From NCBI RefSeq assembly GCF_017656155.1, contig NZ_JACDOH010000002.1:1-64000 (forward strand): 64,000 nucleotides of DNA, given 5' to 3'. A program made the translations under genes and the position numbers. Positions 1 to 8,722 of the stretch are shown one piece after another (the first letter of the stretch is position 1; each line of letters begins with the position of its first letter). The notes beneath the pieces were generated by a model, which saw only the letters and a program-made list of their open reading frames with translations, did not search any database and was not told where the DNA came from. The DNA is from Thermosyntropha sp. GTDB lineage: Bacteria > Bacillota > Syntrophomonadia > Syntrophomonadales > Syntrophomonadaceae.

Positions 1-75
1 CATAAACACTGGGGTTCTACGATTGCAAATATGATTTAAGTTAACAGAACTGAAATAATGAACAGGGGGAGTTAA

Positions 76-441
76 ATGAATCGGCGCAGGCAGGAAAGGC
101 TAGCAGAAGAAATCAAACGAACACTTTCTATGATAATAAAAGATCTTAAAGACCCGCGGGTTGATTTTACCAGGGTATCAGTTACTAGAGTCGAACTGAC
201 CAATGATTTAAGTCATGCCCGTATTTATATAAGTATTTTGGGAAATGAAGCTGAACAAAAAGAAATTATGGAAGTAATTCAAAAGGCTAAAGGATTTATA
301 AGGAGTAGATTGGCTTCTGAAATACAGTTGAGACATGCTCCTGATATTGATTTAAGGTTGGATAAATCTATTGAACATGGTATAAGAATATCTTCTCTTT
401 TAAATGAAATTAATAAAAGGGAAGAAAAGAAACAGGAGTAA
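76..441 (+). CDS. rbfA: Ribosome-binding factor A
   Basis: RbfA is a small KH-fold cold-shock protein that binds the 30S subunit and assists 16S rRNA 5'-end maturation. The 121-residue product has the usual length and the family pattern: an N-terminal basic helix (MNRRRQERLAEEIKR), the DPR segment near residue 27 and the hydrophobic IRSRLASEIQLRHAPDI stretch near residues 74-91. The start follows a purine-rich site (cagggggag) with normal spacing. It lies directly upstream of nrnA, truB and ribF, the standard Firmicute order. The 75 bases before it hold no gene I can recognise. Confidence 0.95.
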   Translation: MNRRRQERLAEEIKRTLSMIIKDLKDPRVDFTRVSVTRVELTNDLSHARIYISILGNEAEQKEIMEVIQKAKGFIRSRLASEIQLRHAPDIDLRLDKSIEHGIRISSLLNEINKREEKKQE

Positions 442-445
442 ATTT

Positions 446-1411
446 ATGAATACACTGGAAGATGTTTGCGCAAAACTGCTTTCAAATGATAATTATATTA
501 TAACAGGGCATGTTATCCCAGACGGGGATTGTATAGGGTCAATGGTAGGACTTTATCTGGGATTAAAATCATTGGGAAAAAAAACCTATATGTTTTTAGA
601 AGATAAAGTTCCGGATATCTATAATTATCTTCCTGCGGCTAAATTTATAAAATCTCCCCAGGCAGTTGATATTACTGATTATAACCTGGTTTTTTTGGAT
701 TGTTCTGACCGAGAAAGGGCAGGAAGGACAATAGCGGGATATTTTGATTCCCCTAAATACACTTTTAACATTGATCATCATCTTACCAATGATTTTTTTG
801 CTGATTATAACTATGTAGATGTTTCTGCTTCTTCTACTGCTGAAATAGTATATAATGTTTTACAGCAGATACAGGTTAAAATAAGCCCGGAAATAGCTGA
901 AGCATTATATACAGGAATAATTATGGACACGGGAAATTTTCAGTATAGCAATACTAAGAGCAGCACATTTGAGATAGCTTCCTGTCTTTTGGATAAAGGC
1001 GTTGACTTGGATAAGCTGCGGATTAATCTTTTTGAATCAAAATCCAAGGAAGAAATCTTACTTCTTGCTGCTGCTTTGCGGACTATAAATTTTAGCTGTA
1101 ACGATAGAATAGCGTGGATGACATTATCCTATGAAGATGTTAAAAGTATTGGTGCTTTAAGGTTACATCCAGAAGGAATAATAAATTACACGCGGATGAT
1201 AAAAGGGGTAGAAGTAGGAATTTTATTTAGAGAGATAGAACCGGGATTGGTTAAAATCGGCTTCAGATCGAAAGGTGAAATAGATGTTGCTGCACTGGCA
1301 TCGAAGCTGGGAGGAGGAGGACATAAGAGAGCGGCTGGTGCTTCTAAAGAAGGAAGCTTGGAGGAAGTCCGGAAATATGTTTTAAATCTGGTAGAAGAAG
1401 TGATGAAATGA
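446..1411 (+). CDS. nrnA: DHH-family bifunctional oligoribonuclease/PAP phosphatase (NrnA)
   Basis: NrnA degrades short RNAs (nanoRNAs) and dephosphorylates 3'-phosphoadenosine 5'-phosphate. The DHH domain shows GHVIPDGDCIGS near residue 22, DCSD near 85 and the DHH signature near 110; the C-terminal DHHA1 domain carries the glycine-rich GGGGHKRAAG motif near residue 295. I chose the ATG at 446 (321 residues) because caggag sits eight bases upstream; the frame is open back to 404 but without a better site. The gene overlaps truB by four bases (ATGA), indicating translational coupling. Confidence 0.93.
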   Translation: MNTLEDVCAKLLSNDNYIITGHVIPDGDCIGSMVGLYLGLKSLGKKTYMFLEDKVPDIYNYLPAAKFIKSPQAVDITDYNLVFLDCSDRERAGRTIAGYFDSPKYTFNIDHHLTNDFFADYNYVDVSASSTAEIVYNVLQQIQVKISPEIAEALYTGIIMDTGNFQYSNTKSSTFEIASCLLDKGVDLDKLRINLFESKSKEEILLLAAALRTINFSCNDRIAWMTLSYEDVKSIGALRLHPEGIINYTRMIKGVEVGILFREIEPGLVKIGFRSKGEIDVAALASKLGGGGHKRAAGASKEGSLEEVRKYVLNLVEEVMK

Positions 1412-2304
1412 TGGATGGTTTCCTAAATATCAACAAAAGTCCAGGAATGACTTCTTATGACGTCATTCGTCAGCTCAAAAAAATACTTCCTCCGTCAACT
1501 AAAATTGGACATTTAGGAACCCTTGACCCCATGGCGTCAGGGGTTTTACCGATTGCTGTAGGACAGGCGACGAAAATAATTTCTTATATTGACAATGAGA
1601 GCAAGGCTTATATAGCTGAAATGGTTATAGGTGGAATATCTGATACCCAGGATGCCTGGGGAAACATAAATTGTACGGGAAATGTTACATTTGAAGATTC
1701 TAGGCTGGAAGTAGTCTTAGATAAATATAGAGGAATTATAAAACAGATTCCACCTATGTATTCAGCAGTCCATTATCAGGGACAGAGGCTCTACGAACTG
1801 GCCAGAAAAGGTATTATAGTGGAACGGGAACCGCGAACTGTAGAAATAAAAAAACTTGAAGTCTTACAGATTGACAAGGATAATGATTTGCCACGGATAA
1901 AACTTTATGTTCAATGTTCACGTGGTACTTATATACGAACTTTGTGTCATGATTTAGGAATGGAGCTGGAAACCGGTGCTTATATGAGTGAACTGGTTCG
2001 TGTAAAATCGGGTGTTTTTACTTTAGAGGATTCTTATAAAATAGAAGATATTAAAAGTAGAGAAGAATTGCAAAAGATTCTGCTGCCTTTAGATTATCCT
2101 TTGGCTCATCTTGATTCTTATTATCTTAGATATGAAAAAGAATTAAAGGCTGTTAAAAACGGTAATATTATTAAGTACAGAGGCAATTTGCCCAGTACTG
2201 ATAAGGTTAAGATATATTGGGAAAATTCATTATTAGCTATTGGGGTTTTATTACAAAAAGACGATGGAAAATTTTTGAAACCTGAAAAAGTCATTCGAGT
2301 TTAA
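1408..2304 (+). CDS. truB: tRNA pseudouridine(55) synthase
   Basis: TruB converts U55 of the tRNA T-loop to pseudouridine. The 298-residue product starts with the family motif GFLNINKSPGMTSYDVI and has the catalytic-aspartate motif GHLGTLDPMASGVLPIAVG near residues 35-53. The middle contains YSAVHYQGQRLYELAR and CSRGTYIRTLCHDLG, both typical of TruB. It begins inside the stop region of nrnA (ATG at 1408; a second ATG at 1411 is equally possible) and is followed by ribF, so all four genes are probably co-transcribed. Confidence 0.95.
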   Translation: MMDGFLNINKSPGMTSYDVIRQLKKILPPSTKIGHLGTLDPMASGVLPIAVGQATKIISYIDNESKAYIAEMVIGGISDTQDAWGNINCTGNVTFEDSRLEVVLDKYRGIIKQIPPMYSAVHYQGQRLYELARKGIIVEREPRTVEIKKLEVLQIDKDNDLPRIKLYVQCSRGTYIRTLCHDLGMELETGAYMSELVRVKSGVFTLEDSYKIEDIKSREELQKILLPLDYPLAHLDSYYLRYEKELKAVKNGNIIKYRGNLPSTDKVKIYWENSLLAIGVLLQKDDGKFLKPEKVIRV

Positions 2305-2321
2305 AAACAGGGAGTTTTTTT

Positions 2322-3251
2322 ATGGAGATAGTACGCGAAATATATAACCTGCCTAGTTATGATAAGCCATTATATTTAGCTTTAGGAAATTTTGACGGAA
2401 TTCATGTAGGACATCAAAAACTGATTGGACAGGCTATTGAACAAGCTCATTCTAATAATGGTTTAGCGGCTGCTTTTATTTTTGATCCTCATCCATCCAG
2501 GGTAATTAACCCCTCAAAAGCTCCAAAACTTTTACTTAGTAAGGAACGAAAAGCAGAGATGCTTGAAAATATGGGCTTAGATGTGCTCATATACAATTCT
2601 TTTACCGATGAAATATCTAAGTGGACGCCGGAGGAATTTGTAAAAAAGGTTATAGTTGATAGAATCAAGGCTAAAGAAGTATTTGTTGGTTTTAATTATT
2701 CATTCGGGCATAAAGGTATTGGAAATCCTGAGCTGCTTAAAAGTTTGGGAGAATTATACGGTTTTAAGGTTAATGTTGTTCCTCCTGTCGAAGTAGGAGG
2801 ACAGATAGCTTCTAGCAGTTTAGTAAGAACTTTGCTTCTTGAAGGAGAAATAAAAGAAGCTCATAAAATTTTAGGTTATTATCCTTTTATCGAAGGCATA
2901 GTTGTAGAAGGTGAAAAGAGAGGAAGAAAAATAGGTTTTCCTACTGCCAATTTGGTGGTAGATGAGGATATTATAATTCCAGGTAAAGGAGTTTATGCAG
3001 CCGTAGCTGATATAAATGGCGAAAAATATAAATGTATGGTTAACATTGGAAACAAACCTACTTTTCATAAGGATTTTCCCGTTTCTGTGGAAGCCCATTT
3101 GTTGGATTTTAATGATTTTATTTATGAAAAGTTATTAAAAATAACTTTTTTGGAGAAAATGCGTGATGAAAAGAAATTTCAAGGTGTAGAGGAATTGATT
3201 GAACAGTTGAAAAGGGACAGTGAAGAAACCAGGCGAATAGTTCCTTTTTAA
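2322..3251 (+). CDS. ribF: Bifunctional riboflavin kinase/FAD synthetase
   Basis: RibF makes FMN from riboflavin and then FAD. The 309-residue protein has the N-terminal adenylyltransferase domain with LGNFDGIHVGHQKLI (residues 21-35), and the C-terminal kinase domain with KRGRKIGFPTANL near residue 203 and NIGNKPTF near 242. Length and domain order match the usual bacterial bifunctional enzyme. The start has an agggag site 8 bases upstream. It is the last gene of the rbfA-nrnA-truB-ribF run; rpsO follows after 158 bases with its own promoter. Confidence 0.95.
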   Translation: MEIVREIYNLPSYDKPLYLALGNFDGIHVGHQKLIGQAIEQAHSNNGLAAAFIFDPHPSRVINPSKAPKLLLSKERKAEMLENMGLDVLIYNSFTDEISKWTPEEFVKKVIVDRIKAKEVFVGFNYSFGHKGIGNPELLKSLGELYGFKVNVVPPVEVGGQIASSSLVRTLLLEGEIKEAHKILGYYPFIEGIVVEGEKRGRKIGFPTANLVVDEDIIIPGKGVYAAVADINGEKYKCMVNIGNKPTFHKDFPVSVEAHLLDFNDFIYEKLLKITFLEKMRDEKKFQGVEELIEQLKRDSEETRRIVPF

Positions 3252-3274
3252 GTTTGTTATATTAAGCTATAACA

Positions 3275-3303
3275 TTTACTTTTTTACGAGTCTGTGCTAA
3301 AAT
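3275..3303 (+). promoter_or_regulatory. Sigma-A type promoter of rpsO
   Basis: TTTACT (3275-3280) and TAAAAT (3298-3303) are separated by 17 bases, with a TG one base before the -10 element (extended -10). Transcription would start near 3310, giving rpsO about 100 bases of leader independent of ribF. Confidence 0.6.
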
Positions 3304-3309
3304 TTACAT

Positions 3310-3405
3310 TGTTGCCAAAGTGCAGATTAGAACCATTTACTAGGGATTGCGAGGTCTCCGGCGCTATTCTTGGTAATTGGCGATTAATAAAAGGAGGAGG
3401 TGAAT
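3310..3405 (+). promoter_or_regulatory. Possible S15 autoregulatory leader of rpsO
   Basis: The roughly 100-base 5' leader can close on itself: TTGCCAA near 3312 pairs with TTGGCGA near 3376-3382 just upstream of the aaaggagg ribosome binding site, enclosing a G/C-rich segment (gaggtctccggcgc). S15 represses its own translation through leader RNAs in several bacteria, so a regulatory RNA is expected here. I could not match it to a specific described class. Confidence 0.4.
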
Positions 3406-3409
3406 TTAT

Positions 3410-3679
3410 ATGGCATTAAGTCAAGAAAGAAAACAGCAAATTATTAAAGAGTTTCAGATTCATGAAAATGATACTGGATCTCCGGAAGTTCAGATAGCTA
3501 TTTTAACCGAAAGAATTAATTATCTGAATGAGCATCTCAAAGTAAATAAAAAAGACCACCATTCTAGAAGAGGTCTTTTAAAAATGGTTGGTAAAAGGCG
3601 TGCTTTGTTAGATTATCTGAAAGAAAACGATTTTGAACGCTATCGTAATATTGTTAACAGACTTGGACTGCGTAGATAA
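3410..3679 (+). CDS. rpsO: Ribosomal protein uS15
   Basis: Component of the 30S platform that binds 16S rRNA. The 89-residue product matches the full family length and pattern: [22 protein letters not shown] near residue 15, [23 protein letters not shown] near residue 43 and a C-terminal [12 protein letters not shown]. The start has a strong aaaggaggtg site. It precedes pnp, as in most Firmicutes, with a hairpin terminator between the two genes. Confidence 0.98.
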   Translation: MALSQERKQQIIKEFQIHENDTGSPEVQIAILTERINYLNEHLKVNKKDHHSRRGLLKMVGKRRALLDYLKENDFERYRNIVNRLGLRR

Positions 3680-3701
3680 GAGCGGAAATACCGCTCTTTA
3701 A
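3679..3701 (+). terminator. Hairpin terminator after rpsO
   Basis: A 7-bp stem (AGAGCGG/CCGCTCT, arms 3679-3685 and 3691-3697) with a 5-base loop is followed by a short, interrupted T-run. It overlaps the rpsO stop codon and probably attenuates rather than stops transcription into pnp. Confidence 0.6.
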
Positions 3702-3745
3702 CTTTATAAAAACTAATTAACTGCAAAAGAAAGGAGGAATTTAAT

Positions 3746-5851
3746 CTGGTCAGGTATTTTGAAACTGAGGTTGGTGGCAGAAAGCTGGTTGCAGAAATAG
3801 GCAAGGTTGCTAAACAAGCCAATGGCGCTGTAGTTATGCGGTATGGCGAAACTGTGGTTTTAGTTACTGCTACTGCTTCTAAGGAGCCGCGGGAAGGAAT
3901 TGACTTTTTTCCTCTGACCGTTGATTATGAGGAAAGACTTTATGCGGTAGGTAAAATACCGGGAGGTTTTATAAAACGCGAAGGCAAACCTACTGAGCTA
4001 GCAACCCTCAGTGCAAGGCTGATTGACCGTCCGATAAGACCACTTTTCCCCAAAGGATACCGAAACGATGTTCATATAGTAGCTACGGTTCTGTCTGTAG
4101 AAAAGGATAATGCACCTGATGTTACCGCAATTACCGGAGCTTCTATTGCCTTATCGATATCGGATATACCTTTCAATGGGCCGATCGCTGGGGTAGTGGT
4201 AGGAATGGTAGATGGGCAGTTTGTTATAAACCCTACGGTAGAGCAGATGAATAAAAGTGAAATGCACATGACCGTGGCAGGCAGTAAAGATGCCATAATG
4301 ATGGTAGAAGGAGGAATGGATCAAATTCCAGAAGAAAAGGTTATCGATGCAATTTTCTTTGCTCATGAGGAAATTAAAAAATTAGTTGAATTTCAGGAAA
4401 AGATTATTGAAGAGCTGAAGCCTCAGAAGTCTGTCCCTAAACTGCAAGAAACAGACCCGGAAATTGAGGCTGCAGTGCGCGCTTTTGCTACTGAAAAGCT
4501 GGAAGCAGCCGTAAAGAATGCTGATAAAAAGGCTAGAGAAGGACAAATAGATGAGGTTAACAAGCTGGTTTTAGAGCATTTTGCTGAATTATATCCTGAG
4601 CAAGAAAAGGTAATCTCTGAAATTTTAGAGAAAATTTTGAAAGAAATAGTTCGTAAAATGATTTTAGAAGATGGGGAAAGGGTTGACGGACGTAAACTGA
4701 ATGAAATAAGGCCGATAAGCTGTGAAGTTGGATATTTACCGCGTCCTCATGGTTCTGGTCTTTTTACCCGTGGACAAACCCAGGTTCTCTCAGTTACTAC
4801 CCTGGGGGCAATGAGTGAAGAACAGATTCTCGATGGACTGGGAGTTGAAGAATCCAAGCGCTATATTCATCATTATAATTTCCCGCCTTATAGTGTAGGA
4901 GAAACTAGACCTATGCGGGGACCGGGAAGAAGAGAAATAGGACATGGTGCTTTGGCAGAGAGAGCCCTTTTGCCGGTAATACCGAGTGAAGAGGAATTTC
5001 CTTACACTATTCGCGTAGTATCAGATGTTTTAGAATCAAATGGTTCAACATCTATGGGCAGTGTATGCGGCAGCACCCTTTCTCTTATGCATGCAGGTGT
5101 GCCTATTAAAGCTCCTGTTTCTGGTATCGCAATGGGATTGGTAAAAGAGGGAGACCGTTTTGCCATATTAAGCGATATTCAGGGAATAGAAGATGCTTTA
5201 GGAGATATGGACTTTAAAGTAGCGGGTACCGAAAAAGGTATAACTGCAATCCAGATGGATATTAAAATATTAGGGGTTAATCGTGAAATAATTGAGAAAG
5301 CATTAGCCCAGGCTCATGAAGGACGTATGTTTATTCTGGGCAAAATGCTGGAGGCAATTAATAAGCCTAATGAACAACTTTCTCCTTATGCTCCCCAGAT
5401 GATAAGAATGAAGATTGACCCGGAAAAGATAAGGGATGTTATAGGCCCAGGCGGTAAAACTATTCACCGAATAATCGACGAAACTGGCTGTAAAATTGAT
5501 ATTGAAGATGATGGAACATTGTTTATACTGGCAACTGATCAGGAAGCAGGACAAAAAGCTAAGTACTATATTGAAGCTATAACATCTGATGTAGAAGTTG
5601 GCAAAACTTATTTAGGAACTGTTAAAAGAATAATGGATTTTGGGGCTTTTGTAGAAATTATTCCTGGGGTTTTAGGGACTCAAGGTAAAGAAGGTTTAGT
5701 TCATATTTCTCAGCTTGCTGAGGAAAGGGTTAATAAAGTGACTGATGTAGTAAATATAGGCGATAAGATTTTAGTAAAAGTTATAGATATTGATAATCAA
5801 GGCAGAATAAATTTATCACGCAAAGCAGTTTTGAAAAGCATCCAAAAGTAA
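3746..5851 (+). CDS. pnp: Polyribonucleotide nucleotidyltransferase (PNPase)
   Basis: PNPase degrades RNA 3' to 5' by phosphorolysis. The frame holds two RNase PH domains (first about 1-240, second about 320-560 with [13 protein letters not shown] and [17 protein letters not shown]), then KH ([16 protein letters not shown]) and S1 ([20 protein letters not shown]). The first ATG in frame, at 3836, would delete about 30 conserved residues ([20 protein letters not shown]). An aaggagg site at 3731-3737 lies exactly 8 bases before CTG at 3746, and no ATG, GTG or TTG is in frame there. I therefore place the start at CTG, giving 701 residues, the normal length. Confidence 0.93.
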   Translation: MVRYFETEVGGRKLVAEIGKVAKQANGAVVMRYGETVVLVTATASKEPREGIDFFPLTVDYEERLYAVGKIPGGFIKREGKPTELATLSARLIDRPIRPLFPKGYRNDVHIVATVLSVEKDNAPDVTAITGASIALSISDIPFNGPIAGVVVGMVDGQFVINPTVEQMNKSEMHMTVAGSKDAIMMVEGGMDQIPEEKVIDAIFFAHEEIKKLVEFQEKIIEELKPQKSVPKLQETDPEIEAAVRAFATEKLEAAVKNADKKAREGQIDEVNKLVLEHFAELYPEQEKVISEILEKILKEIVRKMILEDGERVDGRKLNEIRPISCEVGYLPRPHGSGLFTRGQTQVLSVTTLGAMSEEQILDGLGVEESKRYIHHYNFPPYSVGETRPMRGPGRREIGHGALAERALLPVIPSEEEFPYTIRVVSDVLESNGSTSMGSVCGSTLSLMHAGVPIKAPVSGIAMGLVKEGDRFAILSDIQGIEDALGDMDFKVAGTEKGITAIQMDIKILGVNREIIEKALAQAHEGRMFILGKMLEAINKPNEQLSPYAPQMIRMKIDPEKIRDVIGPGGKTIHRIIDETGCKIDIEDDGTLFILATDQEAGQKAKYYIEAITSDVEVGKTYLGTVKRIMDFGAFVEIIPGVLGTQGKEGLVHISQLAEERVNKVTDVVNIGDKILVKVIDIDNQGRINLSRKAVLKSIQK

Positions 5852-5874
5852 AATTTAAAAATTAAATCCCAAGT

Positions 5875-5905
5875 AAACCGAGCAGGCTCGGTTTATTTGT
5901 GTTTT
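5875..5905 (+). terminator. Rho-independent terminator after pnp
   Basis: AAACCGAG (5875-5882) pairs with CTCGGTTT (5887-5894) around a 4-base loop, followed by a T-rich tail (ATTTGTGTTTT). Confidence 0.85.
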
Positions 5906-6025
5906 CTGGGCTGTTTTATATGAATAATGCCCCTTCAGTATGAATATAAATTTATGAGTAATTTTAAGGGGTGATTAATATTTTCTGTTGAGAGATTTTA
6001 TTACTGGCAGATTAATCGCAGAGCC

Positions 6026-6826
6026 TTGCTATTTTTTACTCTTTTAATAAGTTTGCCTTTACTTAATAACTGGATAGATAGGGTAGAAAGACATTTTTTT
6101 GGAGTAAAGCCTGGAGTAGAGCTTGCTGGGGAAAAGGTAGGAGGTCTTCTTCCTGATGAAGTGCAGGAAGTGATTGAGGAGCTGGCAGTTAGATATCAGA
6201 AGGTCCCTGTAGAACCTGCGATTGATAAGATTACGGGTGAAATTATACCTGAGCAAGATGGAATTATTGTTGATGTGGAAAAGACCTTGAGCAAGGTTTT
6301 AGCTGCCGATGAAAATGAGAAGTTAGATTTGGAGATTATAAAAATTCATCCCCGCTATTCTGCAGAAGATTTAGAAAGAGTAAATAGAATTATAGGAAGT
6401 TACTATACTTATATTTCCGGCAGTTATGCGCGCTTTAATAATATATCTTTGGGCAGCAAAGCTATAAATAATGTGATAGTTTGGCCTGAAGAGGTTTTTT
6501 CATTCAATGAGACAGTAGGACCTAGAACACCTGAAAGAGGTTATATGCCTGCACCTATTATAATGATGGGTTCGATGGATGTTGGTTATGGTGGGGGGGT
6601 GTGTCAGGTATCAAGTACGCTTTATAATGCAGTTTTAAAGGCTGGTTTGGAGGTTATTGAACGTCATATGCACAGCAAGCCTGTGCATTATGTACCAAAA
6701 GAAATGGATGCGACTGTAGACTATGGTTCGCTGGATTTAAAGTTTAAAAATAATACATTAAATCCTGTAATCATTAAATCAGAAGTAAAAAATGGTAGGC
6801 TGGTAGTTCAGATCTGGGGGGAATGA
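6026..6826 (+). CDS. VanW-family membrane-anchored protein
   Basis: A VanW/YoaR-like extracytoplasmic protein: an N-terminal hydrophobic segment (LLFFTLLISLPLL), a linker with PGVELAGEKVGGLLPDEV, and the C-terminal VanW domain (about 125-250) with SLGSKAINNVIVWPEEVFSFNETVGPRTPERGY and GGGVCQVSSTLYNAVL. The biochemical role of the family is unknown; cell-envelope context is usual. The start is uncertain: TTG at 6026 has only a weak ribosome binding site, while the frame stays open back to 5975 and encodes a basic flank (VERFYYWQINRRA) fitting a membrane anchor. There is an aaggggtg site at 5966-5973, but no ATG, GTG or TTG is in frame next to it. Confidence 0.8.
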   Translation: MLFFTLLISLPLLNNWIDRVERHFFGVKPGVELAGEKVGGLLPDEVQEVIEELAVRYQKVPVEPAIDKITGEIIPEQDGIIVDVEKTLSKVLAADENEKLDLEIIKIHPRYSAEDLERVNRIIGSYYTYISGSYARFNNISLGSKAINNVIVWPEEVFSFNETVGPRTPERGYMPAPIIMMGSMDVGYGGGVCQVSSTLYNAVLKAGLEVIERHMHSKPVHYVPKEMDATVDYGSLDLKFKNNTLNPVIIKSEVKNGRLVVQIWGE

Positions 6827-6829
6827 GGA

Positions 6830-7543
6830 GTGAGGATATATTTTATTACTAAGAAGAATTTATTGACTATAGGCATTGTTTTTATTCTATTAGCAGCTTT
6901 TTTAACTTTTTCTTTTATTTATTATGGAAAAAGTACAGTGGCATCCCGTGTGACTGAGCCTATATATCAAGGTAATACGGGTAAGAAAGTAGTTGCTATT
7001 ACAGTTAATGTTGATTGGGGTGAGGAGTTTGTTCCGCAAATGCTGGAGATATTTGATAAAAAAGGGGTAAAGGTTACTTTTTTTGTTACCGGAAAATGGG
7101 CTAAGAAAAATCAGGAGCTGCTTAAAAAGATGAGTGATAAGGGACACAGTATTCAGAACCATGGTTATGAGCATGTCCATTTTAACTCTCTTTCCATAGA
7201 GGAGTCCGTGGAGCAGATAAAAAAGGCGGAAAAAATTATTTATGAGATAACAGGCAGAAAGACTAAGTTTTTTGCTTCTCCGTATGGCGAACAAAGCCAT
7301 AAAATATTAACGGCTGTATCTAGTATCGGCTATGATCTTGTGATGTGGAGTGTAGATACAATAGACTGGCAGCGGCCTGACCCGGGGACTATTGTTAAAA
7401 GGGTGGCCAATAAAGTGCATAATGATGCTATTATACTTATGCATCCAACTGAACCTACCGTTAAAGCATTACCCGAATTGTTGGAAAGGCTTCAAAAAGA
7501 AGGGTATAAAATGGTTACTATTGAAGAGATAGTTATAAGATAA
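6830..7543 (+). CDS. ylxY: Polysaccharide deacetylase family protein (YlxY-like)
   Basis: A NodB-fold carbohydrate esterase-like protein of 237 residues with one N-terminal membrane segment (about 10-32). The domain shows KKVVAITVNVDWGEEFVPQML near residue 50, VTFFVTGKWAKK, HSIQNHGYEHVHFN and the terminal AIILMHPT motif. The first metal-binding motif reads NVDWG rather than TFDDG, and the second H-x3-H is atypical, so activity may be altered. The position after pnp and before the mlpA homolog matches Bacillus ylxY. It starts at GTG 6830, four bases after the VanW-family stop. Confidence 0.85.
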   Translation: MRIYFITKKNLLTIGIVFILLAAFLTFSFIYYGKSTVASRVTEPIYQGNTGKKVVAITVNVDWGEEFVPQMLEIFDKKGVKVTFFVTGKWAKKNQELLKKMSDKGHSIQNHGYEHVHFNSLSIEESVEQIKKAEKIIYEITGRKTKFFASPYGEQSHKILTAVSSIGYDLVMWSVDTIDWQRPDPGTIVKRVANKVHNDAIILMHPTEPTVKALPELLERLQKEGYKMVTIEEIVIR

Positions 7544-7561
7544 AAGAAAAAGGCGGTAGCG

Positions 7562-8689
7562 ATGAAAAGGATAGTAAATCTGATTAAAATAAATTTATTT
7601 TTTTGTATAATAGCATTAGTTTTATTTTTATCTATATCGACAGTTTATGCCATTCCATTGCTTTACTCTAATTATTATTGTTTGGTGGATGGAGATAGTG
7701 GGCAGATTATAGTTTCTAAAAATGCAGATCAGAAGCGCGAGGTAGCCAGCACGACTAAAATGATGACTGCAATTCTGGCTGAAGAATATTGCAGTATGGA
7801 CGAAATGGCTACTGTAAGTTATAATGCAGCAAGGACTCATCCTTTTACTATTGGGCTCAGAGAAGGACAAAAACTTAAGATAGAAGAACTTTTAAAGGCA
7901 GCTTTGATACGCTCTTCCAATGATGCCGCTGTAGTATTGGCTGAGCATGTAGCGGGGGAAGAAAGGCTGTTTGCCCATCTTATGACAAAAAAGGCCTTTC
8001 TGATTGGAGCTGTTAATACGCATTTTGTTAATGCTTCTGGGCTTCCTGCTTCTGAACATTACAGCACAGTTTATGATTTGGCTTTAATAGGGAGATATTT
8101 GTTATCTAAAAAAGTGAGCGGTGAAATAGTAGGAAAAAAGCAGGACAAATTCAGGCACCCTGCTTATCATGAACCTTTAACTATAACTAATACAAATGGC
8201 TTATTAGGTTATTATGAAGGAGCCAATGGCATAAAGACGGGAACAGCTAATGCTGCAGGTAAATGTCTGGTGGCTTCTGCTGAAAGGAGGGGGAGAAAGC
8301 TTATAGCTGTAGTTCTAAAGTCAGGAGATCGCACCGGGGACTGTGTCCGGCTTTTGAATTTTGGCTTTAATGATACCCAAAGGGTAAAAGTTGTAGATCA
8401 GAGCAGTCCTTTTAAACAGTTAAAAGTGATAGATGGGAAGAAACCATATGTTGATATATATCCCGCTTATGAGGTCCCTTTATGGATGGGAGAGGGGACA
8501 CCTTACATTGAAAAGAGGGTTAAGCTGAATTATAGTTTAAAGGCTCCTGTGCTTATGGGAGAAAAAGTAGGGGTTTTAGAAATATATGCAGATGGGAAAC
8601 AGGTTGCAGAAGTTCCGCTAGTTTCCAGTGAAACTGTAAAAGAGAAAAATAATTTAATAGTAAATCTTTATTACAAAATATTAAATTAA
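7562..8689 (+). CDS. D-alanyl-D-alanine carboxypeptidase (DacF-like)
   Basis: A low-molecular-weight penicillin-binding protein that trims the terminal D-Ala from peptidoglycan stem peptides. The 375-residue product has a signal peptide (about 1-30, ending STVYA), the S63-TTK66 catalytic motif, S118-S-N120 and K225-TG, followed by the C-terminal PBP5-type beta domain (about 285-375). The lysine spacing and length are those of DacF-type enzymes of spore formers. It sits between the deacetylase and the M16 peptidase, so it may be co-transcribed with them. Confidence 0.93.
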   Translation: MKRIVNLIKINLFFCIIALVLFLSISTVYAIPLLYSNYYCLVDGDSGQIIVSKNADQKREVASTTKMMTAILAEEYCSMDEMATVSYNAARTHPFTIGLREGQKLKIEELLKAALIRSSNDAAVVLAEHVAGEERLFAHLMTKKAFLIGAVNTHFVNASGLPASEHYSTVYDLALIGRYLLSKKVSGEIVGKKQDKFRHPAYHEPLTITNTNGLLGYYEGANGIKTGTANAAGKCLVASAERRGRKLIAVVLKSGDRTGDCVRLLNFGFNDTQRVKVVDQSSPFKQLKVIDGKKPYVDIYPAYEVPLWMGEGTPYIEKRVKLNYSLKAPVLMGEKVGVLEIYADGKQVAEVPLVSSETVKEKNNLIVNLYYKILN

Positions 8690-8722
8690 AGCTATAACAG
8701 ATTTAAACATGGAGGTATTAAA

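Noticed and set aside
6902-7300. 132-codon minus-strand frame inside the deacetylase gene
   Set aside because: Antisense shadow with no ribosome binding site.
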